Source of the DNA: Corynebacterium otitidis ATCC 51513
GTDB lineage: Bacteria; Actinomycetota; Actinomycetes; Mycobacteriales; Mycobacteriaceae
Direction of reading: 5' to 3'
Length of the DNA stretch: 38,836 bases
Assembly: GCF_000296405.1 (NCBI RefSeq)
Contig: NZ_JH815193.1
Span: 556,238-595,073 of the forward strand
Below the pieces are notes generated by a model. That model was not told the origin of the DNA. It was given only the letters and a program-made list of their open reading frames with translations, and did not search any database. Shown here one piece after another: positions 33,597-38,836 of this stretch; the stretch's first letter is position 1; the number at the start of each line of letters is the position of its first letter. The translations under genes were made by a program, and so were the position numbers.

Positions 33597-34690
33597 TAGA
33601 ACTGCGGCCCCTGCGGCTCGACGGGCCCGCCGAGCACGGCGCGGCCGATCTGGGCGAGCTTCTCCCGGCGGCGGCCGTGCAGCGTGTGGGTGCGCGCGTC
33701 GCGCCACGCCCGGTCCAGCCCCGCGCCCGGCGCGGTGCCCCTCGTCCCGGTGAGGTCGAACGCGCCGGCGGTGATCTCGAGTGCGGCCTCGGCGGCCACG
33801 CTCCGCGCTCGCGCGACCGCGAGCGAGGCGGCCACGCGCTTCGCGGTGGGCGCGCCGCGGCTGCCCCACAGCGCGTCCACGGCCGCGGCGGCGGCCGCAA
33901 GGGAGCTCGTCGCCGCCCACAGCGTCGAGCTCAGCTCGCCCGCGAGCCGCGCGGTGAGGTCGTCCGGGTCGGGCGTCCCGGCGAGCTCCACGGCGCGGTA
34001 GAACGCCTGCTCGGCGAGCCCGACGTCGATCGCGGCGTGGTAGAGCTGCGCGGTCGCCCCGTAGGCGGGCAGCGCGATCGCGTCGGCGAACTCGCGGACC
34101 TCACCCTCGGCGACGGCCACGCCGTCGAGGCGCACCGTGCCGGAGCCGGTGAAGCTCTGCCCGACGGCGGCGAAGTCGTCGGCGACCTCGACGCCGGCGC
34201 GGTCGGCGGGCACGAACGCAGCAAGGCTCTGCGCCGCCTCGCCCGGGCGGCGCGCCGTCACGGCGAGCACGTCCGCGTACGGGCTGCCCGAGGCCCAGCG
34301 CTTCACGCCGGAGAGCCGGCCGCCCTGAAAGACGACCGGCTCGGGGCCCTCGGCCTGGGCGTTGGCCACCAGCGTCCCGCCGACGAGGCGCCCGGCCCAC
34401 TCGGCGCTGGGGCTATCGAGCGCGGGGTCGACGAGCCAGCGGGTGAAGGTGAAGTGGCTCTGCGGGATCTGCGCGAGCGAGCCGTCGCGGCGCGCCAGGC
34501 CCCGCAGGATCTCCGCCACTCCCCCGGCGGAAAGCCCCGCGCCGCTGAGCGAGGCGGGCACGTGCGCGGCCAGCAGCCCCGAGCCTTTCAGCCGGTCGAC
34601 GGCCTCGGCGACGGCGGCGGCGCGCTCGTCGTCGGTCTGGCCCGGACACAGCCCGGCGGTGACCTCCTTGATCCTCGCGGCGATCTCCAT
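33596..34690 (-). CDS. Acyl-CoA dehydrogenase-fold flavin-dependent monooxygenase (SfnB/DszC type)
   Basis: The 364-residue protein has the acyl-CoA dehydrogenase fold without the catalytic glutamate context of true dehydrogenases: LARRDGSLAQIPQSHFTFTRW, LSGVKRWASGSPYADVLAV, DFAAVGQSFTGSGTVRLDGVAV and a C-terminal helical region with FDLTGTRGT. DszC and SfnB-type proteins use FMNH2 and oxygen on sulfur compounds. Its ATG overlaps the stop of the SfnG-like gene by one base (TAATG), so the two are coupled. It is likely part of dimethyl sulfone or sulfonate-ester use; the substrate is inferred from neighbours. Confidence 0.88.
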   Translation of the reverse strand: MEIAARIKEVTAGLCPGQTDDERAAAVAEAVDRLKGSGLLAAHVPASLSGAGLSAGGVAEILRGLARRDGSLAQIPQSHFTFTRWLVDPALDSPSAEWAGRLVGGTLVANAQAEGPEPVVFQGGRLSGVKRWASGSPYADVLAVTARRPGEAAQSLAAFVPADRAGVEVADDFAAVGQSFTGSGTVRLDGVAVAEGEVREFADAIALPAYGATAQLYHAAIDVGLAEQAFYRAVELAGTPDPDDLTARLAGELSSTLWAATSSLAAAAAAVDALWGSRGAPTAKRVAASLAVARARSVAAEAALEITAGAFDLTGTRGTAPGAGLDRAWRDARTHTLHGRRREKLAQIGRAVLGGPVEPQGPQF

Positions 34691-35787
34691 TAGGCCGTGG
34701 CCTTCTCCGCCAGGCCCGCCTCGGTCTCGCGGACGCCGGGGATGACCTCGCGGCCGAAGCGCTGCACCTCCTCGTCGATGTGGAGGAAGCCAAGCAGCAC
34801 GAGGTCGACGCCGACCTCGCGGAGCTCCTCGATGCGGGCGCGGATCTTCTCGGGCGTGCCGATGAGCCCCGTGCGGAACCCGTCGTTGTACTGGACGAGG
34901 TCCTCGAAGCTCGAGTTGGCCCACATCCCCTTGCCGTCCTTCGTCGAGGCGCCGGCCTGCTGCACCGAGTCCTGGAAGTCCTTCACCGCGGCTGTGTCGG
35001 CGTTCTCGACGATCTCGCGGAGGCGCCGCTCGGCCTCCTCGTCGGAGTCCGCGACGATGGCGAACGCGTTGACGCCGACCTTGACCTCGCGGCCGTACTT
35101 CTCGGCCTTGGCGCGCACCTCGGCGATCTGCTCCTTGAGCTCCTCGGGCGGGGCGCCGTTGGTGAGGAACCAGTCGGCGTTCGCGGCCGCGGAGTCGCGG
35201 GCCGCGGTCGAGCTGCCGCCATGGAAGATCTCCGGCGGGCTCTTCGTCGCCGGGTGCAGGGCGTAGTCGTGGATCCGGTAGAAGTCGCCGCGGAAGGTCG
35301 TCTCCTCCCCGCTGGAGAGTCGCCGGATCACCTCGACGAACTCCTTGGTGCGCCGGTAGCGCTCGTCGTGCTCGAGCCACGGCTCGCCGAGCGCGCGGAA
35401 CTCGTCCTTGAGCCACCCGGAGACGACATTGAGCGCGAAGCGGCCGTCGTAGATCTCGCTGGCGGTCGCCGCGAGGTTGGAGAGCACCCCCGGCTGCCAC
35501 AGGCCCGGGTGGACCGCGGCGATGACGTTGAGCTTGGTGGTGGCGGCGAGAAGAGCCAGGGAGAAGCTCACCGACTCGTGCTGCTCGGAGGCGCCGTACG
35601 AGCCGAGGTAGCGGACCTGGCTCAGCGCGTAGTCGAATCCGGCCTCCTCCGCGTGGCGGGCCAGCTGGACGTTGTAATCGATGCCCCAGTCGGTGCGCTG
35701 CTCGACCGTGGAGGTCACCAGGCCGCCCGAGACGTTGGGGACCCAGTAGCCGAACGCGATCCGATCGGCGGTGTTGTGCGTGCTCAT
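34690..35787 (-). CDS. sfnG: FMNH2-dependent dimethyl sulfone monooxygenase (SfnG type)
   Basis: The 365-residue protein belongs to the luciferase-like monooxygenases. The N-terminus FGYWVPNVSGGLVTSTVEQRTDW is the SfnG signature. Further on are HPGLWQPGVLSNLAATASEIYDGRFALNVVSGW, HGGSSTAARDSAAANADWFLTNG and the C-terminal GFLHIDEEVQRFGREVIP. SfnG cleaves dimethyl sulfone to methanesulfinate and formaldehyde using FMNH2 and oxygen, letting cells obtain sulfur. A flavin reductase gene lies 55 bp upstream, and the SfnB-type partner overlaps its stop codon. Length matches the family (about 363). Confidence 0.93.
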   Translation of the reverse strand: MSTHNTADRIAFGYWVPNVSGGLVTSTVEQRTDWGIDYNVQLARHAEEAGFDYALSQVRYLGSYGASEQHESVSFSLALLAATTKLNVIAAVHPGLWQPGVLSNLAATASEIYDGRFALNVVSGWLKDEFRALGEPWLEHDERYRRTKEFVEVIRRLSSGEETTFRGDFYRIHDYALHPATKSPPEIFHGGSSTAARDSAAANADWFLTNGAPPEELKEQIAEVRAKAEKYGREVKVGVNAFAIVADSDEEAERRLREIVENADTAAVKDFQDSVQQAGASTKDGKGMWANSSFEDLVQYNDGFRTGLIGTPEKIRARIEELREVGVDLVLLGFLHIDEEVQRFGREVIPGVRETEAGLAEKATA

Positions 35788-35842
35788 GGCTAGTCCTAAG
35801 TTGCCTTTCGCTGTGGGTTAGAAGAAACGGTGCGCGCCCGGG

Positions 35843-36364
35843 CTATCCCCGGACGGCGTCGAGGTGGGAGCGGTAGTAGACGAGGGGCGCGGCGCCGGGG
35901 TTGTCGCGCACCACGTCCGGCTCGATGAGCGCCAGGTCGTGGTCGCCGACCGCGCGGATATCGGAGATCTCCCCGGCGAGCTGGACGCTCGCGTCGCTGA
36001 TCAGCACGGCCGAGCCGTCCGACTCCCAGTCGATCCCGTCGAAGCGGCGCTCGCGCGGCCCGGCGAGCTGGCGGACCTTGTCGGCGTGCTCGTCGGTGAG
36101 GACCGAGAGCCCGATGCGCTCCGCGTCGCGCAGCAGCGGCCACGTCCCCGACGTGAGCTTCGCCGAGAGACTCACGACGGTGGGGTCGAAGCTGACGACT
36201 ACGAAGGAGCCGACGACCATGCCGACCGGCTTGCCGTCGACAAGCGCGCCGACGGCGACGACGGGCGTCGGCACCTGGCGCATGATGGTCTCCCCGCCGA
36301 GGCGCGCGAGCCAGTGATCGGACTTCGGCCTAATGGCCGCGGGAGAGGCGAATGCGGTACTCAT
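35843..36364 (-). CDS. Flavin reductase-like protein (first copy)
   Basis: The 173-residue split-barrel flavin reductase has an N-terminal extension, then TPVVAVGALVDGKPVGMVVGSFVVVSFDPTVVS, GLSVLTDEHADKV and RRFDGIDW, ending APLVYYRSHLDAV. It would supply FMNH2 to the adjacent SfnG-type enzyme. ATG 36364 has AAGGAGG upstream. It is the clear paralogue of 32945-33439, so the cluster carries two reductases flanking the two monooxygenase genes. Confidence 0.93.
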   Translation of the reverse strand: MSTAFASPAAIRPKSDHWLARLGGETIMRQVPTPVVAVGALVDGKPVGMVVGSFVVVSFDPTVVSLSAKLTSGTWPLLRDAERIGLSVLTDEHADKVRQLAGPRERRFDGIDWESDGSAVLISDASVQLAGEISDIRAVGDHDLALIEPDVVRDNPGAAPLVYYRSHLDAVRG

Positions 36365-36417
36365 GCGTGCGTGAATCCTCCTTGGGCTTGTCGTGTGTGG
36401 GGCGGCGCGAGTACGGG

Positions 36418-37020
36418 CTAGACGTTCCCGACGAAGGGCACGCGCGCCGGCCCGCCGGCGTCCTCGGGCTCGCGGCGGAGCACGGGCACGCCCTCGCGGG
36501 CGAGCAGCCCCGGTAGGCTCTCCCCGAGTCGCCACGACTCCTCGAGCTGCGGGGAGCCCGTGACGACGAGGTCCTCGGCCGCGGACGCCAGGCCGGCGAG
36601 CTCGCGGGCGACGTCCCCGTAGGAGCCGACGACGAGGGCCTCCCCGTCGCGGGCCGCGGTGGCGGCCGCCTTGGCCTTCGCCTCACTCTCGCGAGCCACG
36701 ACCCGGGCGCGCGGGGCGTCGTCCTCCCAGGCGGCAACGCGGTCCTCGGGGAGGACGAACGGAAGCTCGGTGCCCGATGGCACGAGGACCTCGATCTCAC
36801 TGGTCTCGGCGAGGATGCGATCGACGAGGACCGCCAGATTCCGCCACTCCTGCGAGGGCCGCAGCGCGACGGCCGTAAACCCCGCGAGCTCGGCAGCGAC
36901 GGCCACCTGCGCGAGGTACTGCCCCGTGGGCTCGCGGCGCGCCGCACTGCCGGCGCCCCTGCTGGTCGGGTCGGGGCCCGCGTCGAGCCCCCAGATGAGT
37001 CGAAGATGTCCCTGTGCCAT
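36418..37020 (-). CDS. Shortened SsuD-like luciferase-family protein
   Basis: The 200-residue protein starts at ATG 37020 and leads the sulfur operon. Residues 1-100 match the N-terminus of alkanesulfonate monooxygenase SsuD (GQYLAQVAVAAELAGFTAVALRPSQEWRNLAVLV, then a SsuD-like strand). Residues 128-180 match the SsuD C-terminus (ALVVGSYGDVARELAGLA..., then TGSPQLEESWRLGESLPGLL). The roughly 180 middle residues of the usual 360-380 are absent, including most of the barrel. The frame is intact with no stop or shift, so this looks like a real shortened protein and not decay. It may be a catalytically dead partner or regulator of the cluster; function is unknown. Confidence 0.75.
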   Translation of the reverse strand: MAQGHLRLIWGLDAGPDPTSRGAGSAARREPTGQYLAQVAVAAELAGFTAVALRPSQEWRNLAVLVDRILAETSEIEVLVPSGTELPFVLPEDRVAAWEDDAPRARVVARESEAKAKAAATAARDGEALVVGSYGDVARELAGLASAAEDLVVTGSPQLEESWRLGESLPGLLAREGVPVLRREPEDAGGPARVPFVGNV

Positions 37021-37029
37021 GGGCGTCAG

Positions 37030-37045
37030 TAGACCACTCCGTCTA
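37030..37045. promoter_or_regulatory. Candidate operator upstream of the sulfur operon
   Basis: TAGAC (37030-37034), six bases, GTCTA (37041-37045): a perfect inverted repeat 10 bp upstream of the operon's first start codon, over its likely -10 region. The same half-sites recur in front of the divergent regulator gene. Confidence 0.6.
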
Positions 37046-37185
37046 TATGGCAACAATCGATCTATCCAGCGCAGCAAAAACGTCGCCACCCCACGCGAGC
37101 TGGACATCCGCCCGAGCCGACCGTGCACACGCCACCACAGCCGGCTATACACAGGGAACGCATATAAAACGTCGAAAAACTTCTA

Positions 37186-37205
37186 TAGACCGAGCGTTCT
37201 GTCTA
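37186..37205. promoter_or_regulatory. Candidate operator upstream of the ROK regulator gene
   Basis: TAGAC (37186-37190), ten bases, GTCTA (37201-37205). The right half-site overlaps the regulator's -10 box, and the left lies at the -35 position within the palindrome TCTATAGA (37182-37189). This arrangement suits repression or autoregulation. Confidence 0.6.
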
Positions 37206-37209
37206 CACT
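37204..37209 (+). promoter_or_regulatory. -10 box of the ROK regulator gene
   Basis: TACACT, eight bases before ATG 37218, predicts a leaderless or nearly leaderless transcript. TTCTAT at 37181-37186 is at -35 spacing (17 bp). Confidence 0.55.
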
Positions 37210-37217
37210 CACGAGGC

Positions 37218-38387
37218 ATGACGCAGACAGTTGCCCTACCCAGTAGCCAGATCGCCGACTACAGCGTTCCCTCGGAGCCTGCGGCGCGCGTTCTGCAGCA
37301 GATCCGCATTACCCAGCCCACCACCCGCCGCGAGCTCCAGGACACCCTGGGCTATTCGCAGGCGGCGGTGGCCCGCTACGTCACGAGCCTGCGCGAGGCG
37401 GGCCTCGTCGAGCAGATTAGCGCCGCCACCGACCGCCGGGACGCGCCCGGGCGACCGGGCAGCCTGCTGCGCACCACCGGGGGCACCGTCGCGGTTGGGG
37501 CGCACATCGGCCTTCACCGTAGCCACATCGTCAGCGCCGACGTCTCTGGCCGGATTAGCCACAACCGCGAGTTGCGCCTCGACGTCGGGGAGACGGACCC
37601 CTACGAGGCGCTCGAGGCCATCGCCTACGAGCTGCGCGCGGCGACCCGCTGGGCGGACACCGAGACCCCGCACGTCGGGGTGGCGCTCTCGGCGCACGTC
37701 GACGACGACGGCACTGTCACCGAGCCGGCCTACAACTGGCGCGACGTCCCTGTCGCAGAGGTGCTCACCCACTACCTCGGCGTCCCGGTGCAGATCTCCT
37801 CCGGGGTGGCAGCCATGGCCGGCCACGAGCTCCTCAACAGGCCGCTCGACGCCGCGAAGCCCGACAAGGGCGCAACCCTCTACTTCTACGCCCGCGAGCT
37901 CGTCGCGCACGCATGGATCGTTCACGGCACCGTCCACGAGCCCGCCTCGGGCGGCCTCCCCCTGGCGTTTGAGCGCGTAAGCAAGGGCAGCATCTTCGAC
38001 ACCGCCGAGGTCGGGGTCGGCCACCCCTTGGGCAATTCCAACGTCGTGCACGCCGCGCAGCGCGAGGGCATCCAGGTGCAGAACTTCGCGCAGCTCGCAG
38101 CGATCGGGATCAGGAACGAGCGCGCCAGGGGGATCCTCGACGCCCGGGCTCACCTGTTGGCCCAGACGGTCGCGCTGGCGGCAGACATCGTAGGACCGAC
38201 GAGCATTGTGCTCGCGGGCGAGGCGTTTACCATCGACCGACTCGCGCCCCGGATCGTCGCCGAGACCCTCAAGAACAGTGTCGCCCGCAGGCCCTCCCTG
38301 CGCCTGCAGCCGGAGCCGCGCGGCGTGCTCACGTCGGCTGCAGCGCAGGCCGCGCTCAACGGCCTGTGGAACGCTCCCCTGCGTTAA
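37218..38387 (+). CDS. ROK-family transcriptional regulator (SsuR-like context)
   Basis: The 389-residue protein has an N-terminal winged helix (about 20-75: AARVLQQIRITQPTTRRELQDTLGYSQAAVARYVTSLREAGLVE) followed by a ROK-type sugar-kinase fold (about 90-385) with VGAHIGLHRSHIVSADVSG. The classical ROK zinc-binding CxCG motif is absent, so it is a ROK repressor or activator rather than a kinase. In Corynebacterium glutamicum the ROK protein SsuR controls sulfonate and sulfonate-ester genes; the divergent sulfur cluster here makes an SsuR-type role likely, but this is inferred. ATG 37218 is preferred over upstream in-frame codons because of the -10 box just before it. Confidence 0.9.
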   Translation: MTQTVALPSSQIADYSVPSEPAARVLQQIRITQPTTRRELQDTLGYSQAAVARYVTSLREAGLVEQISAATDRRDAPGRPGSLLRTTGGTVAVGAHIGLHRSHIVSADVSGRISHNRELRLDVGETDPYEALEAIAYELRAATRWADTETPHVGVALSAHVDDDGTVTEPAYNWRDVPVAEVLTHYLGVPVQISSGVAAMAGHELLNRPLDAAKPDKGATLYFYARELVAHAWIVHGTVHEPASGGLPLAFERVSKGSIFDTAEVGVGHPLGNSNVVHAAQREGIQVQNFAQLAAIGIRNERARGILDARAHLLAQTVALAADIVGPTSIVLAGEAFTIDRLAPRIVAETLKNSVARRPSLRLQPEPRGVLTSAAAQAALNGLWNAPLR

Positions 38388-38409
38388 GCAATTTCCAAAG
38401 ACGAGCAAC

Positions 38410-38436
38410 GCCCGCTCACCGACTGCGTGAGCGGGC
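38410..38436 (+). terminator. Terminator of the ROK regulator gene
   Basis: A perfect 10-bp stem, GCCCGCTCAC (38410-38419) with GTGAGCGGGC (38427-38436), loop of seven, then TAAGTGCTGTCT. It lies 22 bp after the stop codon. Confidence 0.75.
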
Positions 38437-38613
38437 TAAGTGCTGTCTATAGGCCAAAGCGAAGCCGAAGTCGTCGAGTCCGGGGCCCGCCGACCACCAC
38501 GGCGAGCGTCACACCGAGTTGGCGGGCCGTATAAATGCTGCCGAAGAGGGCAAGCGGGAGCTTGGTATCGTCCAAGAGCTCAGGCAACAACTCGACCACG
38601 GATCTAGATACAC
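38437..38613. other. Gene-free stretch between the regulator and the rRNA operon
   Basis: No convincing gene is seen. A 66-codon minus-strand open frame (38447-38647) overlaps the rRNA terminator, and its amino-acid sequence is not recognised. The base composition is less GC-rich than the surrounding genes. It may hold a decayed gene fragment, but nothing supports naming one. Confidence 0.5.
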
Positions 38614-38678
38614 AAAAAGGGTGTGGGGTGCACCAGCCTAAGACCACAAACGGCCAGGCTCAGTGCACCCCACACCCC
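38614..38678 (-). terminator. Rho-independent terminator of the rRNA operon
   Basis: A perfect 15-bp stem (38619-38633 with 38663-38677) is extended inward by AGCCT/AGGCT and followed on the minus strand by TTTTT (38614-38618). It lies just past the 5S rRNA 3' end. Confidence 0.93.
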
Positions 38679-38696
38679 ACATATTCAACAATAACG

Positions 38697-38816
38697 TGTT
38701 GGCGGTAACCTACTCTCCCACACCCCACCAGGTGCAGTACCATCAGCGTGAATGGGCTTAGCTACCGGGATCGGAACGGAACCGGGCGGACCCCCACCAC
38801 CATCAACCACCAACAC
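38697..38816 (-). rRNA. rrf: 5S ribosomal RNA
   Basis: The minus strand shows the conserved 5S elements: CCGCCCGGTTCCGTTCCGA, CCCGGTAGCTAAGCCC, GATGGTACTGC and GGGAGAGTAGGT. The ends GTGTTGGTGG and CCGCCAACAC pair to form helix I (one G-T pair). It is about 120 bases; the exact ends are approximate. The 23S gene should lie beyond the right edge, with transcription leftward. Confidence 0.95.
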
Positions 38817-38836
38817 AAACCACAACACAACACCAC

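Noticed and set aside
33596..35500. Very long open frame joining the SfnB-like gene to upstream sequence
   Set aside because: The upstream part overlaps SfnG in another frame and has shadow-type composition; the real start is ATG 34690, in a TAATG overlap with the SfnG stop.
38447..38647. 66-codon minus-strand open frame before the 5S rRNA
   Set aside because: Its start lies inside the rRNA terminator stem, it has no ribosome-binding site, and its sequence is not recognised.

Overview
The window is very GC-rich, densely coded and full of TAnnnT-type -10 boxes. Its content points to an actinobacterium, most likely a high-GC Corynebacterium: gltA next to serC, SepH, a mycoredoxin, Lhr, DUF2771/DUF3239/DUF6928-type proteins, a long-form CspB and an 'anchored repeat' ABC transporter. 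No species can be named from the sequence alone. No phage, IS element or CRISPR array was found.

Layout. (1) Positions 1-7979, minus strand: a five-gene operon for a surface-anchored-repeat ABC transporter. In transcription order it holds an LANTG-anchored repeat protein, a ZnuA/TroA-like lipoprotein with an inserted repeat module, a membrane-anchored repeat protein, the ATPase, the permease, and a large secreted repeat protein that runs off the left edge. The last four genes are packed tightly, with two ATGA overlaps. (2) Positions 8264-14249, minus: a Nei-type DNA glycosylase downstream of a giant Lhr helicase. (3) Positions 14327-15947, plus: thyA, the DHFR gene and a mycoredoxin. (4) tRNA-Arg(CCU) at 16064, then a lone SocA/Panacea-domain protein, a TM2-domain protein and two small membrane proteins. 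(5) Positions 18295-22351, minus: pdxS, a beta-lactamase-fold protein, FKBP and gltA, with serC divergent. (6) Positions 23863-32901: sepH, a DUF6928 protein, an FAD oxidoreductase, an SPOUT methyltransferase, an NCS2 purine permease, a glutaminyl cyclase lipoprotein, a DUF2771 protein, cspB, a small conserved-looking ORF and a DUF3239 protein. (7) Positions 32945-38387: an organosulfur cluster (shortened SsuD-like protein, flavin reductase, SfnG-type monooxygenase, SfnB/DszC-type flavoprotein, second flavin reductase) divergent from a ROK-family regulator. (8) The right edge carries a 5S rRNA gene with its terminator, the 3' end of an rRNA operon transcribed leftward.

How the genes work together. 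Region 1 fits a cell-wall relay feeding a metal-type ABC importer: six copies of one repeat module occur in four exported proteins, and the substrate-binding protein keeps ZnuA-like histidines. Region 7 fits FMNH2-dependent desulfonation under sulfur limitation, with reductases supplying FMNH2 to the monooxygenases and the ROK protein probably controlling both divergent transcripts through paired TAGAC/GTCTA inverted repeats.

The most unusual observations are three. The repeat module inside the substrate-binding lipoprotein appears circularly permuted relative to the free-standing modules. An intact 200-residue SsuD-like protein retains only the two ends of the family. Inverted repeats that look like operators lie upstream of both genes in the sulfur-cluster divergent promoter.
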